DNA of 64,000 nt from Microbispora hainanensis (lineage in GTDB: Bacteria; Actinomycetota; Actinomycetes; Streptosporangiales; Streptosporangiaceae). The notes under the pieces were generated by a model. That model was not told the origin of the DNA, did not search any database, and worked only from the letters and a program-made list of their open reading frames with translations. Position numbers and translations under genes: made by a program. The stretch lies in contig NZ_CP108086.1 in NCBI RefSeq assembly GCF_036186745.1, positions 1,736,001 to 1,800,000 of the forward strand, given 5' to 3'. Positions 1 through 12,012 of this stretch are shown here, piece after piece (the stretch's first letter is position 1; every line of letters starts with the position of its first letter).

Positions 1-67
1 CGTCCTCCGGGTTCCAGTGTTCGATCCAGCCGCGGCCGCGCCGGGCGGCCGCCGTCGTTTCGCTCAT
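1..67 (-). CDS. narK: Nitrate/nitrite transporter, N-terminal fragment
   Basis: Only the first 22 codons are inside the window; the gene runs off the left edge. The start ATG (65-67) follows an AGGAG ribosome site. The visible peptide ends in WIEHWNPED, the motif that precedes the first membrane helix in actinobacterial NarK-type major facilitator proteins. It lies 33 bp downstream of the nasB-like gene on the same strand, so it is probably the last gene of a nasA-nasB-narK operon and would import nitrate or export nitrite. The identification rests on a short motif plus context. Confidence 0.7.
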   Translation of the reverse strand, partial: MSETTAAARRGRGWIEHWNPED

Positions 68-100
68 GCGGGTCTCCTTGTCAGCGTGGTCGTAGGGATC

Positions 101-1575
101 TCATTGGGCATGCGCCACCCCCGCGGCGTCCTCCTTGTCGGCCCGGGCGAGCCAGCGGGCGATGCCGCAGACCGTGTCGGTGCAGGTGCCGCAGCCGGTG
201 GTCGCCCGGGTGGCCGAGGCGAGGGCGGTCAGGTCGCGGGCTCCGGACCGCCACGCGGCGACCAGCGTGTTCTTGCTGACCGCGTTGCAGCGGCACACGA
301 CGCTCGTCCCCGGCAGCGCCGCCGCGTCCGTGCCGCCGGGCGCCCCGCCCTCGCCGTACGGCATGGCCCGGCCGAGCAGCAGCGCGAGCCGGTCGGGCGG
401 CACGGGCAGGCCGCGGTCGTAGAACTGGGTGATCGTGGCGGCTGCGTCGGGCACGCCGAGCGCGATGGCCCCCGCGACCCGCTCGTCGCGGACGACGAGC
501 TTGGCGTAGCGGCCCCGGGCCGGCTCGCTGAGCCACAGCACCTCGGCGCGCGGGTCGTCCGGCCCGGCGTGCACGTCGCCGAGCGAGGCCAGGTCCACCC
601 CGCTCGCCTTGAGCCGGGTCACCACCTTCGTGCCGCGGTAGGGCGAGCGCGTGCCGGTGAGCAGCGCGGCCAGCGCGGCGGCCTGCTCCCAGGCGGGCTG
701 CACCAGGCCGGGCACCGTGCCGGGATGCCGGGCGCAGTCGCCGATGGCGTGGATCAGCGGGTCGTTCGTGCGCAGGTCGTCGTCCACCAGCACGCCGCCG
801 TCGACGGCGAGCCCGGCCGCCGACGCCTGCGCGGTCTGCGGGCGGACCCCCGCCGCCACGACGACGAGGTCGGCCTCGACCAGCCGTCCGTCGTCCAGCT
901 TCAGCCCGTCGCCGGGCAGATAGCGGGCCGCGCGCGAGTTCACCAGCACCCGCACGCCGAGGCCGCGCAGGACCTGGGCGAGCACCTCGCCCGCGCCGTC
1001 GTCGAGCTGGCGCTCCATCAGGTGGCGGCGCGGATGGACGACGGTGACCGCGTTGCCGCGCTCGGCCAGGCCGCGCGCCGCCTCCAGGCCGAGCAGGCCG
1101 CCGCCGAGCACGGCCACCCGCACGCCGCCGCGGGTTCCGGCGGTGATCGCGGCGCAGTCGTCCAGCGTGCGGAACGTGGCCACGCCGGGGGCGAGACCGC
1201 CGTCGTCGCCGGTCAGCCCCTCCACCGGCGGCACCCACGCACGCGCGCCGGTCGCCAGCACGAGCACGTCGTAGCCGATCCGTGTGCCGTCGTCGAGCGT
1301 GACACCGCGCCCCTCGCGGTCGATCGAGACGACCTCGCGGCCCCGATGCACCTCCACGCCGTGCGCGGCGGCCCAGCCCTCGTCCTGCAGCCGCACCGAC
1401 GCCGGGGACATCGCGCCCGCCAGCACGTTCGACAGCAGGACCCGGTTGTACGGCGGGTGCGGCTCGTCGCCGATCGCGACGATGGCGACGCGCTCTCCCG
1501 CCGGATCACGGCGGCGGATCTCCTCCGCCAGCCGGGCGCCGGCCATGCCATAGCCGGCGATCACGACCCTGGTAG

Positions 1576-1579
<4 letters not shown>
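101..1579 (-). CDS. nasB: Assimilatory nitrate reductase electron-transfer subunit (FAD, [2Fe-2S])
   Basis: A 492-aa flavoprotein that should pass electrons from NAD(P)H to the molybdenum subunit encoded just upstream. The N-terminus has an FAD dinucleotide fold (VVIAGYGMAGARLAEE), and a second Rossmann motif, VAVLGGGLLGLEAARG, lies near residue 150. The C-terminus carries a BFD-type [2Fe-2S] site with paired cysteines (CRCNAVSKN, then GCGTCTDTVC). The start is GTG at 1579, overlapping the nasA stop as GTGA, so the two are translationally coupled. The layout matches NasB of Bacillus. The enzyme lacks the sirohaem domain of a nitrite reductase, which argues against NirB. Confidence 0.85.
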
Positions 1580-3753
<2,174 letters not shown>

Positions 3754-3786
3754 CGCTCCACCTCCTCGACCGGCACTCGTACGCGG

Positions 3787-4869
3787 CTAGACGACGTCGG
3801 AGGTGAGGGCGTCGTGGATCTCGGAGTAGTCGGCGGCCGGGGCCGGGGACAGCCGGCGGCCGACGCCGAGCGCGAGCATCTCCAGGCGGCCCATCAGCCG
3901 GGCGAAGTCCTCGGGGAGCAGCGCCTGCTTGCCGTCGCACAACGCCTGCTCGGGCTGAACGTGCACGTCGATCAGCAGGGCGTCCGCGCCCGCCGCGACG
4001 GCGGCCAGCGTGAGCGGCTCGATGAGGTCGGGGATGCCGAGGGAGTGGCTCGGGTCGACCATCACCGGCAGGTGGGTGCGCCGCTTGAGCAGCGCGACCG
4101 CCGACAGGTCGAGCGTGAAGCGGGTGGCCCCCTCGAACGTCCTGATCCCCCGCTCGCACAGCACGACCTGGTCGTTGCCCTCGGCGAGGAGATACTCGGC
4201 GGCGGTGAGCAGCTCGTCGACCGTGCAGCCGAAGCCGCGCTTGAGCACGGCCGGCATGCCGCTGCGGCCCACCTCGGTCAGCAGCTCGAAGTTCTGCATG
4301 TTGCGGGTGCCGATCTGGAAGCCGTCGACCACCTCGGCCATCCGCTCGACGTGCCGGGGATCGACCACCTCGGTGAGGATCGGCAGGCCGGTCTCCTCCC
4401 TGGCCCGCACCAGCAGGTCGAGGCCCGCCCACTTGAGGCCCTGGAAGGAGTAGGGCGTCGTGCGCGGCTTGAACGCGCCGCCGCGCAGGCCGACCGCGCC
4501 GTGCCGGGCGACGGCCCCGGCCGTGGACATCATCTGCCCGGGGTTCTCGACGGCGCAGGGCCCGGCGAAGACGGCGACGTCCCCGTCCCCGATCACCGCG
4601 GAGCCGATGGTCACGGCCGTGCCCGAGGGGAACAGCTCGCGCCGGCCGAGCCGGAAGCCGCCGCTCGCCCGCGTCGTCTGCCGGGGCCCGGGCAGGTCGG
4701 CCGGGAGGGGCAGCAGGGCGCCGGGCCCCTGGGCCACCATCACGTGCGCCCCGCCCAGCCGGTACGTCGTGGTCGTGGTGCCGGTGGAGTCGAAGTGCTG
4801 GGCCCACCCGGCGATGCCGGACGGATCGATCGTCGAGTCGAACACCAGCAACAGCTCGGCGTCGGTCAT
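3787..4869 (-). CDS. aroF: 3-deoxy-7-phosphoheptulonate (DAHP) synthase, type I beta
   Basis: Condenses phosphoenolpyruvate and erythrose 4-phosphate, the first step of the shikimate pathway. The 360-aa protein has a short ferredoxin-like N-terminal domain (residues 1-70) followed by the KDO8P-synthase-like barrel, with FAGPCAVE, LRGGAFKPRTTPYSFQG, KRGFGCTVDE and VDPSHSLG motifs. Housekeeping DAHP synthases of actinomycetes are usually type II, so a type I enzyme beside aminochorismate genes suggests dedicated precursor supply for that pathway. The start was placed at 4869 because GGAGG lies 6 nt upstream; an ATG 15 nt earlier has no such site. A strong hairpin separates it from the ligase upstream. 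Confidence 0.88.
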   Translation of the reverse strand: MTDAELLLVFDSTIDPSGIAGWAQHFDSTGTTTTTYRLGGAHVMVAQGPGALLPLPADLPGPRQTTRASGGFRLGRRELFPSGTAVTIGSAVIGDGDVAVFAGPCAVENPGQMMSTAGAVARHGAVGLRGGAFKPRTTPYSFQGLKWAGLDLLVRAREETGLPILTEVVDPRHVERMAEVVDGFQIGTRNMQNFELLTEVGRSGMPAVLKRGFGCTVDELLTAAEYLLAEGNDQVVLCERGIRTFEGATRFTLDLSAVALLKRRTHLPVMVDPSHSLGIPDLIEPLTLAAVAAGADALLIDVHVQPEQALCDGKQALLPEDFARLMGRLEMLALGVGRRLSPAPAADYSEIHDALTSDVV

Positions 4870-4949
4870 GGGAGTCCTCCACATCCGTGTGGTCGGGTCT
4901 TCGTGCTGTCGGGTCTGTGCGGGGTCGCGACGGGATGGTGTCCGCGTGT

Positions 4950-4993
4950 GCGCCGCCGGGCCGGTCCTGGGGGGATGTCCGGCCCGGCGGCGC
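4950..4993 (-). terminator. Strong GC hairpin after the ANL ligase gene
   Basis: A perfect 15-bp inverted repeat (GCGCCGCCGGGCCGG and its complement) with a 14-nt loop lies 65 nt past the ligase stop and 81 nt before the DAHP synthase start. There is no U-tract, as is common in actinomycete terminators. It suggests that the aroF gene is read from its own promoter or by partial read-through. Confidence 0.65.
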
Positions 4994-5057
4994 GGATCGG
5001 GTGCGGATCGCCGTTGATCCGCACGGGGATGGCGGGAATCGGGGGCGGCGGGCGGGA

Positions 5058-6749
5058 TCAGACGAAGACGTCGTTGAGGATCGTGCCGAGCGTCTTGCCG
5101 CTGTTCTCACGGATGTAGGTGGACAGCGAGCTGTACTTCTCCCGCAGCCGGCGCTTGAGGACCTTGCCGGTGACGCCGACCGGGAAGTCCTCCTCGCTGC
5201 GCGCGACCTCCAGCATGGTCAGCTCGGGGTGACCGGCGGCCTTCAGCTTCTCGTTCGCCTCGTTGAGCAGCCGCTGCGCGTCCGGCCGCTCGGCGCTGGA
5301 CGTCACGACCGCCACCGGGACCGTACGGCCGCGGTGGATGCCCGCCACCACGGCGCAGTCGAGGACCTCGGGCAGCTCGTTGAGCAGCAGCTCCTCCATG
5401 AAGACCGAGTAGCCGGTGCCGGTCGGGGTCTCGATCGCGTCCACCGCCCGGTCGACCTGGAAGTAGTTGCCCGCCTCGTCGCGGTAGGCCATGTCGCCGG
5501 TCAGCCAGTAGCCCGACAGCTTGCTGCGGTAGGTCGTGTCGGAGTCGCTCCAGTATCCGGCGGTGATCGCCGGGCCCTTCGCGCCGAGCAGGCCGACCTC
5601 GTTGACGTCGGCGATCGTGCCGTCCCTGCGCAGCACCGCGACCTCGGCGACGCCGACCGGCTTGCCCACGCAGCGGTCGTTGCGCTCGTCGGCGAGCGTA
5701 CGGACCTTCAGCAGCACGCCCCAGCCCAGCTCGGTGGTGCCGAGACGGTCGAAGAACGCGGCCGGCGGCAGCGAGGGGTCGCGCTTGGCCAGGATGCCCT
5801 TGATGTGCTTCTCGTGGACCGCGTCGCCGATGGAGATCCAGACGTTGACCGAGTCGATCGATCCGGCCGGCAGGTCCGCGGCGGCCAGCTCGGCGTACGC
5901 GTGGCCGAAGGCCATGACGGTCGTCGGGCGGTACTTCTCGACGGCCTTGGCCAGCTCGGGGCCGCTGGTGTCGAACCAGGGCACGATCGGCGTGCCGCCG
6001 AGCACGGCGTACGTCGTGTAGGCGATGCAGCCGAGGTGCGACTGCGGCAGCGCGGTCATCATGACGGCGCCCGGCTGCTCGTGGTGGTCCACGAGACGGA
6101 ACCGCGGCCCGGCCACGCACGAGCGGTGGGTCTGGATGACCGGCTTGGGCCGCCCGGTGGTGCCGGAGGAGTGCAGGATCGAGACCGGGTCCTCGCCGAC
6201 GTGGCGGAAGCGGGCCTCCTGCGGCAGCTTCGCCGCCGGGGGCGCGGGCAGCTCCTCGGCCACCTGCGTCCACCGCAGGCCGGGCAGCAGGTGGAACTCC
6301 TCACCGAGGATCTCCAGGTGGGCGAGGTCGGTGTACATGCCGACCGGGTTGGTCTGGCGGCACAGCTCGGTGGCGATGTAGCGCGAGGCCTTGCTGTTGA
6401 CCAGCACCGCAACCGCGCCGATCTGGGCCAGCGCGTAGAAGTGCAGGGAGTAGGCGAAGGAGTCCTCCAGGTAGATGGCCACGCGGTCGCGGGGCCGCAC
6501 GCCCTGGCGCAGGTACCACACCGACCAGCTCTGGGCCAGCTCGTCCAGCTCCAGCAGGCTCCACTCGGTCTGCTGCTCGCCCTTGGTGTTGGTCAGCGGC
6601 CTGCCCAGGTGGATGAACGGGAGCTCCGGGTGGGGGTTGGCCTCGATGGCCTTCGTCAGCAGGTTGCCGCCGCCGAGGTCGGGGTCCGCGGCGAGCCTGG
6701 CGCGCTGCTCCGTCGTGAGGACGGTCTCGTGGGAGATGGAGATGGTCAT
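5058..6749 (-). CDS. Adenylate-forming (ANL superfamily) acid ligase
   Basis: A 563-aa AMP-binding enzyme that should activate a carboxylic acid as the acyl-adenylate. The P-loop HSSGTTGRPKPV lies near residue 200, RLGTTELGWG takes the A5 position, YWLTGDMAYRDEAG the A7 position, and the C-terminal lysine is in TGKVLKRRLRE. The usual hinge G-R-x-D is replaced by V-D-R-A-V-D, which is uncommon. The start ATG has AGGTGAG 4 nt upstream. It lies 5 bp after the dehydrogenase gene, so it is the last gene of the papB-papA-papC-like operon. The substrate could be 4-aminophenylpyruvate or a derivative. A role in diazotisation, as reported for CreM and AvaA6 of the same superfamily, is only a hypothesis. 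Confidence 0.82.
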   Translation of the reverse strand: MTISISHETVLTTEQRARLAADPDLGGGNLLTKAIEANPHPELPFIHLGRPLTNTKGEQQTEWSLLELDELAQSWSVWYLRQGVRPRDRVAIYLEDSFAYSLHFYALAQIGAVAVLVNSKASRYIATELCRQTNPVGMYTDLAHLEILGEEFHLLPGLRWTQVAEELPAPPAAKLPQEARFRHVGEDPVSILHSSGTTGRPKPVIQTHRSCVAGPRFRLVDHHEQPGAVMMTALPQSHLGCIAYTTYAVLGGTPIVPWFDTSGPELAKAVEKYRPTTVMAFGHAYAELAAADLPAGSIDSVNVWISIGDAVHEKHIKGILAKRDPSLPPAAFFDRLGTTELGWGVLLKVRTLADERNDRCVGKPVGVAEVAVLRRDGTIADVNEVGLLGAKGPAITAGYWSDSDTTYRSKLSGYWLTGDMAYRDEAGNYFQVDRAVDAIETPTGTGYSVFMEELLLNELPEVLDCAVVAGIHRGRTVPVAVVTSSAERPDAQRLLNEANEKLKAAGHPELTMLEVARSEEDFPVGVTGKVLKRRLREKYSSLSTYIRENSGKTLGTILNDVFV

Positions 6750-6754
6750 CGATC

Positions 6755-7846
6755 TCACCTTTCGGTAGTGACGGGAGATGAGGTGCTCGTGGTGGGGCCG
6801 GGCTGATAAGGGGGTTCGTAGGTGGGGAGTGCGCCGAACATCCCGGCGCACGTGTCGCGGTAGAAGCCGAGATCGGGGCCGAGGAGGTCGCGCAGCCCGC
6901 CCAGGGCCGCCGCGAACTCCGCCTCCCCGTCCGCGCGGCCGTCGAGGAGGCCGGCGAGGGTGCGTACGCCGTCGGCCAGCGCCGCGCGGGCGGCGGCGGC
7001 CTGCGGGTTGGCCGACTGGACGTCCCAGTAGACCTCCGGGGTGCCCGAGGCGATCCGGGCCAGCAGCGCGAGCATCGTGGCGTGGGGCGGCGGGGCGACG
7101 GCGGCCAGTTCGGCGACGCGGACGCCGAGGCCGGCCAGCGCCAGCCCGAACGACAGCACCGCCGCGTGGGTGAGCGCCTGTGTCGCCGCGGCCAGCCGGT
7201 CGTGCTCGTGCGCGCCGAGCCGTACGGCACGGCCGCCCCAGCTCTCGACCAGCCGCAGCAGCGCCCGGGTGCGCGGGCCGTCGTGGACCACGACGGCGGC
7301 GACCGGCCGCCCCGCGAAGCCGAGCGACGGGGCGAACATCGGGTTGAGACCGGCCGCCTCGACGTTCCCGGCGTGGGCCAGGATCTCGTCGGCGATCGGG
7401 CCCTTGACCGAGAGCGTGTCGGCGAGCAGCGCGCCCGGCCGCATCGCGGCGGCCACCTGCTTCACCGCCGCCAGCGCCACCTGCTCGGGCACCGCGAGCA
7501 GGACCAGGTCGGCCCGCCCGAGCTCCTCGGCGAGCTCGGGCCCGATGTCCGTGATGTCGCCCCGCAGGACCCTCGCCTCACCGGCCGGGGGAGCCCCTGC
7601 CGTGGATTCCTGCGAGGCGACGTTCACGGCCGGCGCGGACCGGGTGGCGCCTTCCCCGGTGGCGGCGCCGGGCGCGGGGTCGACGACGAGCACCTCGGCG
7701 CCGGACCGCAGCAGGTGCCCGGCGAACAGGCCGCCCACGGCGCCCGCGCCGCCGACGACGACGCAGCGCCGCAGCAGGTCCGTGTCTCCGTGGTCCGCCG
7801 TCCGGCGGTCCCCGTGATCCGTCGTCGTGTGGTCCCCGCGGGTCAT
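6755..7846 (-). CDS. papC: Prephenate dehydrogenase family, probable 4-amino-4-deoxyprephenate dehydrogenase
   Basis: A 363-aa NAD(P)-dependent enzyme of the TyrA family. The Rossmann motif VVVGGAGAVGGLFAGH is near residue 30, and GLNPMFAPSLGFAGRP is the family's substrate-loop region. An alanine- and serine-rich insertion follows the second beta strand. The start ATG is 2 bp after the aminodeoxychorismate synthase stop, with GGGGG upstream. The neighbours make it more likely to act on 4-amino-4-deoxyprephenate (PapC of pristinamycin, CmlC of chloramphenicol), giving 4-aminophenylpyruvate, than on prephenate. Sequence alone cannot exclude an ordinary tyrA. Confidence 0.78.
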   Translation of the reverse strand: MTRGDHTTTDHGDRRTADHGDTDLLRRCVVVGGAGAVGGLFAGHLLRSGAEVLVVDPAPGAATGEGATRSAPAVNVASQESTAGAPPAGEARVLRGDITDIGPELAEELGRADLVLLAVPEQVALAAVKQVAAAMRPGALLADTLSVKGPIADEILAHAGNVEAAGLNPMFAPSLGFAGRPVAAVVVHDGPRTRALLRLVESWGGRAVRLGAHEHDRLAAATQALTHAAVLSFGLALAGLGVRVAELAAVAPPPHATMLALLARIASGTPEVYWDVQSANPQAAAARAALADGVRTLAGLLDGRADGEAEFAAALGGLRDLLGPDLGFYRDTCAGMFGALPTYEPPYQPGPTTSTSSPVTTER

Positions 7847-7848
7847 CG

Positions 7849-10288
<2,440 letters not shown>

Positions 10289-10497
10289 TGAACAGCCCTC
10301 CAATCGGGGGTTCACGGATGTTCCGGCCCTATCGGAACGAATTCAGGATTCGGTCGGGCGCGCATTTCTCACAACCCCTAACGGCCCCACAGCGCGGCCG
10401 GACAATCCAGGACGACCTCGGACTTCTCGGAACCCCGAGGCAGGGCGGGCGTGAGGCGGCCGGCGACCCCGGTCCACCCCTATCGGGAAACCGGTCA

Positions 10498-10513
10498 TCC
10501 CGAATGATCGGGA
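10498..10513. promoter_or_regulatory. Inverted repeat TCCCGA-N4-TCGGGA in the divergent promoter region
   Basis: A perfect 6-bp inverted repeat with a 4-nt spacer lies 7 bp upstream of the -35 box of the ATP-grasp promoter. Related pieces (CCCTATCGGAA at about 10327 and CCCTATCGGGAA at about 10489) occur on the papB side of the same intergenic region. It could be an operator controlling both transcription units. No regulator gene lies inside the cluster, so the binding protein is unknown. Confidence 0.4.
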
Positions 10514-10520
10514 AATTTCA

Positions 10521-10550
10521 TTGACCGTCCGAAAATGGCGGAACTAATGT
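10521..10550 (+). promoter_or_regulatory. Sigma-70-type promoter for the ATP-grasp gene
   Basis: TTGACC (10521-10526) and TAATGT (10545-10550) are separated by 18 bp, close to the principal sigma factor consensus. Transcription would begin near 10557, leaving a short leader before the GTG starts at 10576 and 10591. Confidence 0.6.
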
Positions 10551-10590
10551 CCGTTCGCGAAGTGCCTGTGAGCACGTGCGAGAAACGGCG

Positions 10591-11919
10591 GTGGCGAAAG
10601 TGAAACCTCGAGCATTCGTACTTACCGGATCATTCCTGGTGATCTGCCGGGCCCCTCTTTATCTGCGCGAACTGTCCCGCCGGGGGCTCAAGATCCTGGT
10701 GGTCACGCCGGCCTCCTGGCGGGAGAAGGCCCTGGCCCAGATGCGCGACCCCGCGCACCCGGCCTCGGTCATCGAGGAGATCGCCTTCACCGACGGCGAC
10801 GTCAACACCGACAACTCGTTCACGGCCGGCGTGATCTCCGGCGTACGGGCATGGCGGGACCGCTACGACATCACCGGCGTCTACGCGGTCGGCGAGACCC
10901 TGGTCGAGCCGACCGGCCTGGTCGCCGACGCTCTCGGGCTGCCCTCTCCCGGCCTGCGGGCCACCCGCGCCTGCCGCAGCAAGTATCTGCAGCGGTGGTA
11001 TCTGCCGGAGTTCAGCCCGGCCTCGGTGGTCGTCCCCGCGGCCGGGCGCGCCGCGTTCACCGGCGAGGGCGTGTCGTTCCCCGCCGTGGTCAAGCCCGCG
11101 AGCCGGCACTCCAGCTCGGGTGTGGAGACCGTGCACAACGCCGCCGAGCTGCGCGCCCGGCTCGACGCGTATCTGCCGCACGAGACGGTGCTGGTGGAGG
11201 AGAAGGTGACCGGCCAGGAGTTCTCCGTGGAGAGCCTGGTGCAGGACGGCCGGGTCCTGTTCGCCTCGGTGACCCGCAAGGAGACGACCGAGTCGGGCGC
11301 CCGCACCTTCGTCGAGCTGTCCCACTCGGTGCCGAACGAGCTGGACGGCGTGAACCAGATCATCCTCGACGCCAACCGGCGCATGCTCGAACGGCTGGCC
11401 TTCGCCGACGGCATCGCGCACGCCGAATGGCGGGTGGACGGCGAGGGCCGCCCCTATCTGATGGAGGTGGCCGCGCGCACTCCCGGCGACGGCCTGTCGA
11501 TCCTCTACTCGCTCGCGACCGGCGCCCCGATGGAGCCGGAGATCATCCGCATCGCCCTCGGCGAGCCCGCGGCCTATCCCGCGCCGCGCCGGTACGCCCG
11601 CCAGGTCTACCTGGAGCACGAGCCCGGGCGGCTCGGCGACGTCACGGTGGACTGGCCGGGCGTCTCACCGGCCTGGGTCGGCGAGGGCGGCCTGTGGCCC
11701 GAGGTCGAGCCGGGCGCCCCGGACGACCCGCCCACGCTGCGCGCCGTGCTCGTGCTCAAGGACCGCGGCGCCGAGCTCGGGCCGCTGCACAGCTCCGACG
11801 ACCGCGCGGTGACGTTCCTCATCGACGCCGCCACCCCGGCCGAGCTGGACGAGCTGGAGATACGCGTGCGGGACGCCGTACGGATCCACCTGCTGGAGAC
11901 CGCCGGCGTCCGGATGTAG
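10591..11919 (+). CDS. ATP-grasp ligase
   Basis: A 442-aa ATP-grasp enzyme, expected to join a carboxylate to an amine through an acyl-phosphate. The ATP-binding segment VVKPASRHSSSGVETV is near residue 165, the lid strand LVEEKVTGQEFSVESL near 205, and the metal-binding region AHAEWRV then YLMEVAART near 280-300. It resembles L-amino-acid ligases and biotin-carboxylase-like ligases of peptide metabolite clusters. It is divergent from the aminochorismate operon, and its position suggests amide formation with the 4-aminophenyl unit. The start is uncertain: GTG 10591 has GAGAAA 6 nt upstream, and an in-frame GTG at 10576 would add five residues. Its substrate cannot be read from sequence. Confidence 0.82.
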   Translation: MAKVKPRAFVLTGSFLVICRAPLYLRELSRRGLKILVVTPASWREKALAQMRDPAHPASVIEEIAFTDGDVNTDNSFTAGVISGVRAWRDRYDITGVYAVGETLVEPTGLVADALGLPSPGLRATRACRSKYLQRWYLPEFSPASVVVPAAGRAAFTGEGVSFPAVVKPASRHSSSGVETVHNAAELRARLDAYLPHETVLVEEKVTGQEFSVESLVQDGRVLFASVTRKETTESGARTFVELSHSVPNELDGVNQIILDANRRMLERLAFADGIAHAEWRVDGEGRPYLMEVAARTPGDGLSILYSLATGAPMEPEIIRIALGEPAAYPAPRRYARQVYLEHEPGRLGDVTVDWPGVSPAWVGEGGLWPEVEPGAPDDPPTLRAVLVLKDRGAELGPLHSSDDRAVTFLIDAATPAELDELEIRVRDAVRIHLLETAGVRM

Positions 11920-11934
11920 TCGTGGACGCGCGGA

Positions 11935-11975
11935 GCGCGGCGGGAGGCGATGCGCCTCCCGCCGCGCCCGGCTTT
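11935..11975 (+). terminator. Rho-independent terminator of the ATP-grasp gene
   Basis: A perfect 14-bp stem (GCGCGGCGGGAGGC with its complement) and a 5-nt loop are followed by CCGGCTTTT. It starts 15 nt after the stop codon. It also lies at the 3' end of the convergent secreted-protein gene and may serve both. Confidence 0.85.
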
Positions 11976-12012
11976 TCAGGTCGCCTACATCAAGGGTCGC
12001 CTACACCAGGGG

